From Nitrospira defluvii (GTDB lineage: Bacteria > Nitrospirota > Nitrospiria > Nitrospirales > Nitrospiraceae), in NCBI RefSeq assembly GCF_905220995.1, contig NZ_CAJNBJ010000016.1:124001-188000 (forward strand): 64,000 nt of DNA, in the 5' to 3' direction. The notes under the pieces are model-generated. The model was not told the origin of the DNA and did not search any database. It saw only the letters and a program-made list of their open reading frames with translations. A program made the translations under genes and the position numbers. How positions within the stretch are numbered: the stretch's first letter is position 1; every line of letters begins with the position of its first letter. Shown here piece after piece: positions 55,236-64,000 of the stretch.

Positions 55236-55354
55236 TTAATCTCCGTCATGCTACTGTCACACAGCGGTTTCGTGGACAGACCAAGGCGGATCGAGCCGCC
55301 GCAGAGCCGAAGTACCGTGCGCTCCAGCATTGCCTTGTCCATATCAGATGCCAT
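55232..55354 (-). CDS. Possible 40-residue small protein downstream of the response regulator
   Basis: An ATG-started frame (MASDMDKAMLERTVLRLCGG and on) ends in a TAG that overlaps the stop of the convergent SGNH gene by four bases. The composition is protein-like and the frame fills the gap after the response regulator, but the ribosome binding site is weak and I recognise no family. Treat as tentative. Confidence 0.2.
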   Translation of the reverse strand: MASDMDKAMLERTVLRLCGGSIRLGLSTKPLCDSSMTEIN

Positions 55355-55431
55355 ACCAACAGGCACCCTTGGGATCTAATAGGCCCCTCCTCGCGCTCGA
55401 TAGTTCCGGGGTGCTGCTCGGCCCGCATCAC

Positions 55432-56187
55432 TCAGCGGCGACCTTCTCGCAACAGGGCCTCCAATCGCTGCCGTAGAGCCCCGATCTCCTTCGATTTGAA
55501 CGAGCTTCGTGTGCGCTCCATGACCTCGACGGCCTCTTCAATCGCAGCCTCATATCGCTCGAGGCGCGGACACTTCATGAACGCACAGATATCCGTAGGC
55601 TCCTGAGGGTACGACGTGCGGGAGACCTCCATAGTCCGTCCGATCAACGCCGACAAGTGCGCAATATGGCCCATCGCCTGAGCCATGTATTCCTGCATGC
55701 TCCACTCCAGATGTTCGCCATGCCGCGCGCTTTGATGGATCGAGCGGCCTAATTGGTCGAAGATGCTGGCCACTTTGGCTGTTTCGGTGGCGGCTTCCTT
55801 CACAGTCCGCGTCATCATCCGGCGTCGCAAGCCTCGCTCCACTGCCCCCTTCAGTTCATCCAGATCAACCGGCTTGATCAGGTAATCCACGATGGCCAGT
55901 CGAAACGATTCGATCGCTGTCCCCACCGTCGGATATCCCGTGACCACGACCACCGGTAAATCCGGATGACGTCTGGACACCGTCTCCAACAGCTCTAACT
56001 GGGAATTTCCCGGCATACGCACATCGGTAAGCAGGAGGTCGACGCCCTTCTCCAACAAACGCTCGGCTTCCACCGCGTCTCTGGCCGAGCTACACGCGTA
56101 CCCTGCCTCGGCCAGAAGCGCCGCGGTCGTCTCCCGAAACGCCTCCTCGTCATCAGCAATGAGAATGCGTCGCTGCATAGTCATCAT
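55432..56187 (-). CDS. Response regulator with receiver domain and helical C-terminus, no DNA-binding domain
   Basis: The 251-residue protein starts MMTMQRRILIADDEEAFRET, with the acidic pair and the phosphoacceptor Asp in GVDLLLTDVRMPGNSQLE, then VVVVTGYPTVGTAIESFRLA and the conserved Lys in YLIKPVDLDELKGAVERGL. After about residue 130 the chain is helical, with CAFMKCPRLERYEAAIEEAV, and carries no DNA-binding or output enzyme motif. Its start overlaps the end of the histidine kinase gene by about 35 bases, so it is the cognate partner. It may act by protein contact. Confidence 0.88.
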   Translation of the reverse strand: MMTMQRRILIADDEEAFRETTAALLAEAGYACSSARDAVEAERLLEKGVDLLLTDVRMPGNSQLELLETVSRRHPDLPVVVVTGYPTVGTAIESFRLAIVDYLIKPVDLDELKGAVERGLRRRMMTRTVKEAATETAKVASIFDQLGRSIHQSARHGEHLEWSMQEYMAQAMGHIAHLSALIGRTMEVSRTSYPQEPTDICAFMKCPRLERYEAAIEEAVEVMERTRSSFKSKEIGALRQRLEALLREGRR

Positions 56188-58930
56188 CTTGCTGTCCCTT
56201 TCGCATCGGAGGTGAGGCACCACCTCGCTCAATACCATCGCCGGCTGTCAGCGGATGCACAACGGTAACGGTCGAGCCACATTGAACGGTTGTTTGAATG
56301 TCGATCCTGCCCCCCATGGCCTCCACCAATCCGCGAGAGACGGATAGGCCGAGCCCCAGCCCCTGCCAACTGGAACCGATCTTCGTCGTGAAAAATGGTT
56401 CGAAGACGCGCGGCAGGATATGTGGCGGGATACCGGTACCCTGATCAGTCACCGTCCAGCGAAGCTGGCCGTCCTCCTCAACCACGCGCAACAGGACCTC
56501 GCTATCGGGGCTGGAGGCATCGATGGCGTTTTGGACAAGATTGAGCAACACCTGAAGGAGGTCGGACCGGGGTACGTCGACACATTCCCGCACGATCTCC
56601 ACTGCCGTCCGCAAACGAACACGCTTGGACGCCAACTTGTGGCCAAGCAAGACGGTCAGATCCTGCAGAAGCGCCGCAATATCGGTCGCCTCACGCTTAC
56701 CCGCCGGTACTCCCTGGTATAAGGTGTACATCTTCTTCACGATGGCGGTCAGTCGATGGATTTCGCGGTCGATGAGCTCCACGAATCGATAATGTCGATG
56801 GTCGCGATCGATTCCCTGTTTCACGAGGTGAAAGGCATTGGTGATGCCGGCCAAGGGATTGTTCACTTCATGCGCGATACCGGCCGCTAAATGGCCGAGC
56901 GCCGCGAACTTTTCAGTCTGAGAGCGCTGGGACTCCAGCTCCTGAATCCGCGCGGTGCGCTCCTGCACCCGACGCTCTAATTCACTCTGGGCCTCCAACA
57001 AGGCCTGCTCGGCTCGCCGGCGCTCTGTGATGTCGTGGAACGACCCCACCACACCATAGGGTCGCTCTCGCCCAGGCTCCGTTAGGGCCTGTGTATTGAT
57101 GGACACCCATCGTAATTCACCCGTCGGCCGACACAAGCCCATCACGACCTCAGTACAAGGACGACCGGTGCGAAGCGTCACCGACGGAGGCCGCTGGTCG
57201 TCTTCAAACGGCCTCCCATCCGGATGAATCGCCTGCCAGCCAGGATCAACCGGTGTTCGCCCCATGAGTTGATCAGCCGTCAGGCCTAGGATACGTTCCG
57301 CACTAGGGTTGCAGGCGATAATCCGCCCCTGCACGTCATGCACCAATACGCCTTCAGCAAGCGCCGCCACCACGCCTCGATACCGCTCGGCAGTGTCTCG
57401 CAGCGTCACTTCAAGCCGCCGGGACTCACTCACGTCCTCGACGAGATAGGAGTACCGAGACGGTCCCACGGAACCGGCACCGATCCAGCAGACCGTCGCG
57501 GATAAGTACAGCTCGCTCCCGGAGCACGGGTCCCGATGCACATAGGTAAACCGAACCGGTTGGCTTGTGCAGGCACTCTCCTCGTAGTGCCGAATCCAGA
57601 GCTGGATGACCTCTGCGGGCACTCCCATTTCCGAAGCCCGTCGTCCTTGCATCCGTTCCGGTGTCGTACCGAAAAATGACGCCACTCGCCGATTATCGGA
57701 AATGTGCAGGATATCGCCGTCGACGACTTCCACGATTCCCATCATCAACACACCACTGTCGAAAAAACTGCGAAGCGTGCCTTCGCTCTGAGCTAGGGCC
57801 TGCTCTGCCTGCTTACGCGTCGTAATGTCCACATGCGACCCCGTCATCCTCCGGGGACGCCCATCCGCATCTCGCTGCAACACCGCAACCGTGTAGACCC
57901 ATCGATACGCCCCGTCTTTGTGACGCAACCGGTGCTCCAATTCATACGAGGCACTTCGACCGGAGAGATAGTCGTCGACAAGCGCCATGATGCGCGCATG
58001 GTCCTCGGGATGCAGACGGGACTCCCACTCGCCGGGCGAATCCGAAATCTCCTCTTCCTCATAGCCTAACGTGGCTTTCCACAGGGAGGAGTAATACATC
58101 CGATTGGTTTGTAGATCCCAATCCCAAATGCCCGTCTGGGTCGCGCCGACCACCAGATCCAAACGCTCTTGCGCTTCATGGCGATCCGCCTCAGCCAGCA
58201 ATCGCGCGGTCATATCCGTCGCCACCCCACCGACAGCAATGATTCGACCGGTCTCGTCGCGGAAGGGAAACTTACGGGCGACATACCAGCGGAGGCTGCC
58301 ATGGACCAGTGCCGCTTCCTCAAAATTCATCGCTGTCCCGGCCGTCACAACTTCCGCATCATGCTGTCGATACGAGTCCGCAAACTCGGCGGGAAAAAAA
58401 TCATGATCGGTCTTCCCGATCACCGCATCAGCCGGCAGCCCGAGCAAGCCCGCAAACTGATCGCTGACCTCTAAGAACCGACCGTCGAGATCTTTGACGA
58501 AGATAATGGTGTGGCTATTGGTGAGCAACGACTGTAACCGCGAAGACAAGGCATAGGCCCGGCTTCTGGACGTGGCCTGCCACTGGGCCACGATCCAGGC
58601 CGCCAGCCAGACGGCGCCAACGGAGATGCCGCAACTGAAGAATTGGGTCCATGCCACTCCGCCGATCGAGGACCAATCAGCGCCCAGCCCGGCGAATCCG
58701 GTTGCCGCGATCGCCACAACCCATGGAGCTCCGGAGGAAGGAATCATGCCGGCAGCCAGCACGGCCAGCACGTATCCCGCGCCGCCCACAGGTGTGAGGG
58801 GAGTCAAGACATCGAGCGCGGCCGTGCCGAGAAGGCTTACCGCACTGAGGGCATGCCACGACCATGCTGTCCAGCCACCATGAAAAGGGGTCGATCGGTA
58901 CCGCCGCCAGCGAGAGCCGAGACTGGTCAC
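56153..58930 (-). CDS. Multi-PAS membrane histidine kinase
   Basis: The 925-residue sensor starts at a GTG and has about four N-terminal membrane helices (residues 20-115). Four PAS domains follow: about 125-250 (SHTIIFVKDLDGRFLEVSDQ), 255-375 (GIWDWDLQTNRMYYSSLWKA), 385-510 and 520-645 (EGVLVHDVQGRIIACNPSAE). The HisKA domain has the phosphoacceptor His in LGHLAAGIAHEVNNPLAGIT, and the ATPase domain shows LLNLVQNAIDASS, DQGTGIPPHILPRVFEPFFT and GLGLGLSVSRGLVEAMGG. Lack of a C-terminal receiver fits phosphotransfer to the separate regulator encoded next. The signal is unknown. Confidence 0.92.
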   Translation of the reverse strand: MTSLGSRWRRYRSTPFHGGWTAWSWHALSAVSLLGTAALDVLTPLTPVGGAGYVLAVLAAGMIPSSGAPWVVAIAATGFAGLGADWSSIGGVAWTQFFSCGISVGAVWLAAWIVAQWQATSRSRAYALSSRLQSLLTNSHTIIFVKDLDGRFLEVSDQFAGLLGLPADAVIGKTDHDFFPAEFADSYRQHDAEVVTAGTAMNFEEAALVHGSLRWYVARKFPFRDETGRIIAVGGVATDMTARLLAEADRHEAQERLDLVVGATQTGIWDWDLQTNRMYYSSLWKATLGYEEEEISDSPGEWESRLHPEDHARIMALVDDYLSGRSASYELEHRLRHKDGAYRWVYTVAVLQRDADGRPRRMTGSHVDITTRKQAEQALAQSEGTLRSFFDSGVLMMGIVEVVDGDILHISDNRRVASFFGTTPERMQGRRASEMGVPAEVIQLWIRHYEESACTSQPVRFTYVHRDPCSGSELYLSATVCWIGAGSVGPSRYSYLVEDVSESRRLEVTLRDTAERYRGVVAALAEGVLVHDVQGRIIACNPSAERILGLTADQLMGRTPVDPGWQAIHPDGRPFEDDQRPPSVTLRTGRPCTEVVMGLCRPTGELRWVSINTQALTEPGRERPYGVVGSFHDITERRRAEQALLEAQSELERRVQERTARIQELESQRSQTEKFAALGHLAAGIAHEVNNPLAGITNAFHLVKQGIDRDHRHYRFVELIDREIHRLTAIVKKMYTLYQGVPAGKREATDIAALLQDLTVLLGHKLASKRVRLRTAVEIVRECVDVPRSDLLQVLLNLVQNAIDASSPDSEVLLRVVEEDGQLRWTVTDQGTGIPPHILPRVFEPFFTTKIGSSWQGLGLGLSVSRGLVEAMGGRIDIQTTVQCGSTVTVVHPLTAGDGIERGGASPPMRKGQQDDDYAATHSHC

Positions 58931-59103
58931 ACAGACACTCCGTACGTCGTTGTCTCACAAGGACGTCGGATCATGAGGCGGGGCGCACACTGCTTCGTAG
59001 TCGAGACCCGATAGCGGACTCAGCCTACCGGCAAACCGTTGACGGGTCCTCTCCCACGACAGGCACCATCCTCCATGAAGCCGTCATATCACGTATATTT
59101 GGT

Positions 59104-59149
59104 GCAGACTGCCATATCGGAGAGACGGCCGTCCTCCGAAACAGTCTGC
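59104..59149. repeat. Nested inverted repeats between tRNA-Glu and the kinase gene
   Basis: GCAGACTG (59104-59111) pairs with CAGTCTGC (59142-59149), eight bases. Inside, TCGGAG and CTCCGA form a second stem and GACGGCCGTC is a self-complementary core. The whole 46-base block can fold as a long hairpin on either strand. No T-run follows, so it is not a standard terminator. It may end or process the tRNA transcript, or be a REP-like element. Confidence 0.5.
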
Positions 59150-59171
59150 CAACAAGCAACCTGGAGAAGTG

Positions 59172-59249
59172 TGGTGTCCCCAACGGGATTTGAACCCGTG
59201 TTACTGCCTTGAAAGGGCAATGTCCTAGGCCAGGCTAGACGATGGGGAC
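59172..59249 (-). tRNA. tRNA-Glu (UUC anticodon)
   Basis: On the minus strand the acceptor arms GTCCCCA and TGGGGAC pair over seven bases. The anticodon loop is CTTTCAA with anticodon TTC, read as Glu. The T arm is ACGGG-TTCAAAT-CCCGT. The 3' CCA is encoded (59172-59174). No integrase or attachment-site duplication is visible nearby. Confidence 0.96.
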
Positions 59250-59410
59250 GAAGAGAGACCTGTATTGGCGGGTTGATTCATATCATACTTGCTTGAGAGG
59301 TGTCACTAGCCCCTTGCAAGTTCTCTTTTGTGGGCGTTCATGAAAGAGTGGAGACGGACAACGTTTGCCGCCAATTGACGCCCTGCCCTCAGCCGAAGTA
59401 CTCTGCCCCT

Positions 59411-61381
59411 ATGGATCACTCCCAACAGAACCAGGTTATTCAGCCGTTCACTTCGGCCTCGCCTCAACAGGACACCTTCCGGGACCGTCGCAGCCTTCTC
59501 ACCTCGGATGATCTCTATCTCTTCAACGAAGGCACCCATTTTCACCTGTACGACAAACTCGGGGCGCACCCCGCAACCTTCGACGGCGTAGAGGGAACGT
59601 ATTTCGCCGTGTGGGCCCCGGAAGCCGAGCAGGTGTCGGTGTTTGGAACGTTCAACCATTGGGACCCGACCCGCCATCCACTCCACCCCTGCCAATCATC
59701 CGGCATTTGGGAAGGGTTCGTCCCTGGAGTGGGCCGCGGCACCTTATACAAATTTCATATTCGCTCGCGAAACCACGGGGCAGTACTCATCAAAACCGAC
59801 CCATTTGCCCGCCTGAATGAAGTTCCGCCGAAATCCGCCTCCGTGGTCTGGGACCTGGGTTACACGTGGCATGATCAGGACTGGATGCAATCCCGCGTCC
59901 GGCACAATGCACTCGATGCCCCCATCAGCATTTACGAAGTCCATCTCGGCTCCTGGATGCGCGTCCCCGGTGACGGCAATCGCTCCCTCAGCTATCGTGA
60001 AGCTGCCCCGAAGTTGATCGAGTATGTACAACAATTGGGGTTCACCCATGTGGAATTCCTGCCGCTCATGGATCATCCCTTCTTCGGATCCTGGGGCTAC
60101 CAAACCACGGGCTATTTTGCCCCCTCCGCCAACTATGGCACGCCGCAGGATTTGATGTACTTGATCGACCAATTACATCAACGCAATATCGGCGTCATTC
60201 TGGACTGGGTACCGTCGCACTTTCCGACGGACGAGCACGGCCTCAGCCGGTTCGACGGGAGTTATCTCTTCGAACATGCTGACCCACGCCAGGGACTCCA
60301 TCCCGATTGGGGCACTGCCGTGTTCAACTATAGCCGCAATGAAGTGCGCAGCTTCCTCATCAGCAGCGCCCTCTTCTGGCTGGAGCAGTATCACGCGGAC
60401 GGACTCCGGGTGGATGCCGTTGCCTCGATGCTGTATCTGGACTACTCGCGCAAAGAAGGCGAATGGATCCCCAACCGCCAGGGCGGGCGGGAAAATTTGG
60501 AGGCGATTAGCTTTCTTCGTCAACTCAATGAGGAAGTCTATCGCCGGCACCCGGACGTGCAGACCTATGCGGAAGAGTCCACCTCCTGGCCGTCAGTTTC
60601 GCGGCCGACATATGCTGGCGGACTGGGGTTCGGCATGAAGTGGGATATGGGCTGGATGCACGATACCCTTGAATACATGGCACTCGATCCCGTCTATCGC
60701 AAGCACCATCACCGGAATCTGACCTTCCGCATGCTCTACGCCTTTCAAGAGAACTTTTTGCTTCCTCTCTCCCATGACGAAGTCGTGCACGGGAAAGGCT
60801 CCCTCCTGGGAAAGATGCCCGGGGACGACTGGCAGAAATTCGCGAACCTCCGTGTGCTCTTTGGCTACATGTACGCGCAGGCGGCCAAGAAACTGCTCTT
60901 CATGGGAGGCGAGATCGGCCAGTGGCGGGAGTGGGCCCATGACGACAGCATTGACTGGAACCTGCTCCAATATCCGCCTCATCAAGGCGTGCAACGGTGG
61001 GTTGCCGACCTGAATCGCCTCTACCGTACCGAGCCGGCCCTGCATGAGTGTGACTTCGACCCTCGCGGGTTTGAATGGATCGACTGTCAGGATGCGGATA
61101 CCGGCGCCATCAGCCTCCTGCGCCATGACCGATCGTCTCTGCACAGCATTGCCATCGTCTGCAATTTCACGCCTGTGCCGCGCCAGCAGTATCGCGTCGG
61201 CGTCCCGAAGGGTGGGTACTGGAAAGAGTTGTTAAACAGTGATGCCTCGGCGTACGGCGGAAGTGGAATGGGAAATCTCGGCGGTCTGTCGACTGAACCG
61301 GTTCCCGCCCACGGCCATACCCATTCCTTAGTTATGACGTTGCCGCCGCTGGCCGTGCTCTTCTTTAAACCCGCCGCCTAG
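59411..61381 (+). CDS. glgB: 1,4-alpha-glucan branching enzyme GlgB
   Basis: The 656-residue GH13 enzyme makes alpha-1,6 branches in glycogen. It has the N-terminal CBM48 ([20 protein letters not shown]), the region [20 protein letters not shown], the nucleophile Asp in [18 protein letters not shown], the acid/base Glu in [20 protein letters not shown] and the third Asp in [19 protein letters not shown]-terminal beta domain ends the chain. ATG 59411 is the natural start, although the ribosome binding site is weak; an upstream non-ATG start would add 37 residues with no similarity. No other glycogen gene is in the window. Confidence 0.96.
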   Translation: MDHSQQNQVIQPFTSASPQQDTFRDRRSLLTSDDLYLFNEGTHFHLYDKLGAHPATFDGVEGTYFAVWAPEAEQVSVFGTFNHWDPTRHPLHPCQSSGIWEGFVPGVGRGTLYKFHIRSRNHGAVLIKTDPFARLNEVPPKSASVVWDLGYTWHDQDWMQSRVRHNALDAPISIYEVHLGSWMRVPGDGNRSLSYREAAPKLIEYVQQLGFTHVEFLPLMDHPFFGSWGYQTTGYFAPSANYGTPQDLMYLIDQLHQRNIGVILDWVPSHFPTDEHGLSRFDGSYLFEHADPRQGLHPDWGTAVFNYSRNEVRSFLISSALFWLEQYHADGLRVDAVASMLYLDYSRKEGEWIPNRQGGRENLEAISFLRQLNEEVYRRHPDVQTYAEESTSWPSVSRPTYAGGLGFGMKWDMGWMHDTLEYMALDPVYRKHHHRNLTFRMLYAFQENFLLPLSHDEVVHGKGSLLGKMPGDDWQKFANLRVLFGYMYAQAAKKLLFMGGEIGQWREWAHDDSIDWNLLQYPPHQGVQRWVADLNRLYRTEPALHECDFDPRGFEWIDCQDADTGAISLLRHDRSSLHSIAIVCNFTPVPRQQYRVGVPKGGYWKELLNSDASAYGGSGMGNLGGLSTEPVPAHGHTHSLVMTLPPLAVLFFKPAA

Positions 61382-61473
61382 CATGACGCTTCGACTCGCC
61401 TTTCCGCTTCCGCTCAGGTAGGATCACGGTACCGATCTCCCACAGGAATCTTGGGACCAATCAGGAGGCAGCA

Positions 61474-61965
61474 ATGGCGATTTGCATCCGCATACCTGTG
61501 ATCTATCGGAGCGTGGGACTGTTCATTCTGTGCCTCATGCTCACGCATTGCTCCCATGACATCCATGAGAAACGCGCCGACACCGTCAAGGACCATGTCG
61601 AAGCCTTCTACGATCACTTGACGCACGATCGCGTGGCCGCCGCGGTCCGGGAAAACGAAGCCATTGAACAGCTCTCCGCGCAATTGGGGGAGATCATCAC
61701 GAAGCGAGTCAACCGCCCCGGGACCAATCAGGTCGATCGCGAATGGACGGACCTCCGCACCGCCAACGAAACGGCCGCCCAAAATTGGCTGGCGCTGGGG
61801 CAATATCTCTCGATCAAAAAGCAGTACGCTCAATCTCGCGCCACGTACCAACGCGTCATCGATACGTATACCGGCGCGACCGAACGAACCTATCGCGAAC
61901 AAGCTGCACGGGCCATTCGCGATCTTGATCTGCTCAGCCCAACCCCGGCTGCACGCGAACGATGA
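61474..61965 (+). CDS. Small lipoprotein, helical, unknown function
   Basis: The 163-residue product has a signal and lipobox (LFILCLMLTHC) and a strong AGGAGG ribosome binding site six bases before the ATG. The mature part is alpha-helical and includes LGQYLSIKKQYAQSRATYQR, which looks like one TPR hairpin. No homologue is recognised. The following lipoprotein gene starts 19 bases later, so the two are an operon. Confidence 0.75.
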   Translation: MAICIRIPVIYRSVGLFILCLMLTHCSHDIHEKRADTVKDHVEAFYDHLTHDRVAAAVRENEAIEQLSAQLGEIITKRVNRPGTNQVDREWTDLRTANETAAQNWLALGQYLSIKKQYAQSRATYQRVIDTYTGATERTYREQAARAIRDLDLLSPTPAARER

Positions 61966-61984
61966 CAAACGGCACGCTCGCACA

Positions 61985-62536
61985 ATGCTGACATCAAAAC
62001 ATCGCCTGACCGTTCTGTTGCTCACCGCCTGCCTCATCGGAACCGGATGCGTCCACAAAATTCAGTTGTCGATTCCCGCGAATGGCACCAGTACCGCACC
62101 CATTCCAGCGAGCGCACAACTTGAGGTACCGTTTCTGGCCATAGAAGGTGCGGATCATATGCCGGGAATTCCCCTACTCGAATGGCCGGCGAAAGAGCTT
62201 CGACACACCATCACTCACTACTTCACTCAGCGCCAGACGTTCACGAGCATCGGATCTGAACCTGGTGATCTGCGCCTCGTCGTCAAGGCTTGGCTGACCC
62301 TACGTGCTCCGGACCGCTATCTCTACCGTGTGCACTTAGAATCCGACGTCTCATTCCCTGGGCAAGCACCGATCAAAACCTACGCTGCGGAAGGAGAGGC
62401 CCTGGGGTCGTCAGTGCGATGGGGCACCGCCTCCGACCAAGACCCTATCGCAGAGGCTACCAGTCAAGCCTTACAGCAACTGGCGACCCAGATTGAGGCA
62501 GATCGGGACCTGATTATGAAGGGTACCCGCCGGTAA
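61985..62536 (+). CDS. Small lipoprotein, unknown function
   Basis: The 183-residue product starts MLTSKHRLTVLLLTACLIGT and has lipobox LIGTGC. Its middle (RLVVKAWLTLRAPDRYLYRV, HLESDVSFPGQAPIKTYAAE) has alternating beta strands like small outer-membrane lipoproteins that help assemble complexes, but no named family is clear. The start at 61985 was chosen because it begins the signal peptide; a longer in-frame start overlaps the previous gene. It is probably co-transcribed with the lipoprotein just upstream. Confidence 0.72.
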   Translation: MLTSKHRLTVLLLTACLIGTGCVHKIQLSIPANGTSTAPIPASAQLEVPFLAIEGADHMPGIPLLEWPAKELRHTITHYFTQRQTFTSIGSEPGDLRLVVKAWLTLRAPDRYLYRVHLESDVSFPGQAPIKTYAAEGEALGSSVRWGTASDQDPIAEATSQALQQLATQIEADRDLIMKGTRR

Positions 62537-62956
62537 CGCACCACAAGTCCTCTCACAATCAGAATACGCTCACCTCGCTGCATGCCCACAGGGCGCTCAG
62601 AACTCCTAACACAGCATCATCCGAAACTCCGGCGCTACAGGCGAGAGCGAGTACGGGTTGATGTCCGAATGTGTGCAATCGCCGTATACGTTCGGATACG
62701 AGCCCGTATCAATTCCGATACAGATTCTGGCATCCGATTGTTGAGCGCCCGGCTTTTCTCACCGCACATTTTGCGTCCTCATGGCTCACGACCTGGTTAT
62801 TCTCATCTCAAATATTTTTCCGCACACCGTCACAATCTTGGCATCGTGTTTGCTCATCACTCGGTCCGCAATCTACGGGCTCCACCTTGCCTTCCCCTGA
62901 ACCGAGACGAGCCGTTCGTAGGAAGGCCTCATCGCCGCCGGAGAGAGTGTGTCGGT
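62537..62956. other. 420-base intergenic region before the DUF2235 gene
   Basis: No convincing gene is seen. The region holds a small inverted repeat (GATACG-AGCC-CGTATC near 62696-62711) and an AT-rich patch (about 62805-62825) that could be promoter sequence for the DUF2235 gene. Frames open here on either strand look random. Confidence 0.35.
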
Positions 62957-64000
62957 GTGTCTAAGCGTATAGTTCTGTGTTTCGATGGCGAATGGGACCG
63001 TCCTCCAGACCCTGGCGTCTGGCCTTCTGCAGTACGTGCTGCCAAGACACCTCGCCGTTCCTGCCCCGAATGCCCCTCGCATCGGGAGACGAACGTGTAC
63101 CACCTCTACCGATCGATTCTTCCGCGGACAGAGAAGGGGCTCGAGCAACAGAGGTGGTATGAGTCCGGCACCGGCATGGCGTGGTTTCATCGATTCCGAG
63201 ACGGATCGTTCGGCTATGGGCTCGACAGAACCATCCTCCTGAGCTATGCCTATCTGGCCGCAACCTACGAACCGGGCGATGAGCTCTTCCTCTACGGATT
63301 CAGTCGAGGGGCTTATACCACAAGGTCCCTTGTGGGCATGCTCGCAACCGTAGGCCTTCCTTCGGGTACCCTTCTGAACCAAGACTTGGTCAAGTTCACT
63401 CGTAAAACCGCGAACCTGGCCGCAGGCAACACTACGGAGACGCCTGATTTGACTGACTGCCTTGATCAAATGATTCTCAATCCCTCAGGCTATGTCATTG
63501 ACGATGCATATCGACGCTATCGCAGCGCGCACCCCAGCACCGAGAGTTCCAGGGCCGCCGCGTCGAGACGCCGCGGATTCCAAGGTGTTTCCATCACATT
63601 TCTCGGACTTTGGGACACCGTGGGCCCGCTGGGAATCCCCACAAATGCACTCAAATGGCTGAATGAGCCTCGTTACAACTTTCACGATACCGAGCTAAGC
63701 CCCATCGTGCAGCGGGCCTACCACGCGCTCGCCATTGATGAACACCGGGCAGACTACAACGCGACCCTATGGACCTCTCCTGCAAGAACAGGCCAACTCA
63801 TTGAGCAGCGATGGTTCGCCGGAGCACATGGAGATCTCGGGGGAACCTATCCTGAGCGTGGATTAGCGGATATACCCCTGGCGTGGATGCTACACATTTC
63901 AAGGATGAACGGCCTGGCAATTGATAGACACGCGCTGCAAGGGGAAATAGATGCGCTCAGTCCGGTTCACGATTCGTTCGGTGAGTCTTTTGTTGGGCTC
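62957..64000 (+). CDS. DUF2235 (Tle1-like phospholipase/hydrolase) protein, cut by the right window edge
   Basis: A GTG start at 62957 behind GGAGAGAG opens a frame that runs 348 codons to the window end. The product begins MSKRIVLCFDGEWDRPPDPG, a variant of the DUF2235 CFDGTxN start. It has WYESGTGMAWFHRF, the nucleophile elbow ELFLYGFSRGAYTTRSLVGM (GxSxG), SITFLGLWDTVGPLG with the catalytic Asp region and QRWFAGAHGDLGGTYPERGL with the expected His. These are the family's diagnostic blocks. Members include type VI secretion phospholipase effectors (Tle1) and stand-alone hydrolases; no VgrG, PAAR or Hcp gene is in view. The C-terminus is missing. Confidence 0.88.
   Translation, partial: MSKRIVLCFDGEWDRPPDPGVWPSAVRAAKTPRRSCPECPSHRETNVYHLYRSILPRTEKGLEQQRWYESGTGMAWFHRFRDGSFGYGLDRTILLSYAYLAATYEPGDELFLYGFSRGAYTTRSLVGMLATVGLPSGTLLNQDLVKFTRKTANLAAGNTTETPDLTDCLDQMILNPSGYVIDDAYRRYRSAHPSTESSRAAASRRRGFQGVSITFLGLWDTVGPLGIPTNALKWLNEPRYNFHDTELSPIVQRAYHALAIDEHRADYNATLWTSPARTGQLIEQRWFAGAHGDLGGTYPERGLADIPLAWMLHISRMNGLAIDRHALQGEIDALSPVHDSFGESFVGL

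Noticed and set aside
59100-59300. tRNA-Glu considered as an integration site for a mobile element
   Set aside because: No integrase, no duplicated tRNA 3' end and no shift in gene style on either side.
62873-63469. Minus-strand 198-codon open frame
   Set aside because: It lies opposite the DUF2235 gene, which has clear family motifs, a ribosome binding site and a longer frame. The minus frame has no recognisable motif.

Overview
The window looks like a chromosomal segment of a Gram-negative, Nitrospira-like bacterium (phylum Nitrospirota). This is inferred from moderately high GC, many TPR lipoproteins, delta-proteobacterial-type type IV pilins, PilT/PilU, a type I secreted RTX protein and an outer-membrane/LPS style surface economy. 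No ribosomal RNA or other species marker is present, so the assignment rests on gene style only.

Bases 1-30,200 are almost entirely minus-strand. Read in the direction of transcription (right to left), this part starts with an aminotransferase-serA-hisZ-dnaB run (30.2-24.9 kb). A large TPR lipoprotein and two tandem type IV pilin genes follow (22.6-21.3 kb); the second pilin ends in a very strong intrinsic terminator. Next come a Wzy_C/TPR membrane enzyme (O-antigen ligase or pilin O-oligosaccharyltransferase), a TPR protein and an ABC transporter pair that together resemble the PilG-PilH-PilI pilus accessory set. After these lies a surface polysaccharide locus: a Wzm/Wzt-type exporter, a two-domain methyltransferase, three GT4 glycosyltransferases, a WecA/MraY-type initiating transferase, a FAD oxidoreductase, a DegT aminotransferase and a Gfo/Idh/MocA-SDR fusion. 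Many genes overlap by ATGA or GTGA, which indicates translational coupling. The region between the DegT gene and the fusion gene holds decayed pieces of a HemD-like and a PAS-like gene. TPR and other lipoproteins close the left end.

Bases 30.5-38.9 kb have mixed polarity: an MltD-like lytic transglycosylase, a YfgM-like TPR membrane protein, a BioF-like acyl-CoA transferase, pilT-pilU, a membrane-anchored cytochrome c, a SUMF1-domain protein and a small lipoprotein.

Bases 39.1-51.3 kb (minus) form a complete type I secretion operon. In order of transcription it has a small DUF3467-like protein, a HlyB-type peptidase-like/ABC exporter, a HlyD-type adaptor, an unknown exported protein and a 2,404-residue RTX protein with an N-terminal lipase-like domain. 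The genes overlap or nearly touch.

Bases 51.6-64 kb carry a Blc-type lipocalin, an MBOAT acyltransferase with an SGNH-like partner (surface glycan O-acylation), a response regulator and multi-PAS histidine kinase pair, tRNA-Glu(UUC), a glycogen branching enzyme, two small lipoproteins and the start of a DUF2235 (Tle1-like) hydrolase that runs off the right edge. The strongest leads are the RTX-lipase secretion operon with two uncharacterised partners and the pilin/glycosylation/PilGHI-like locus.
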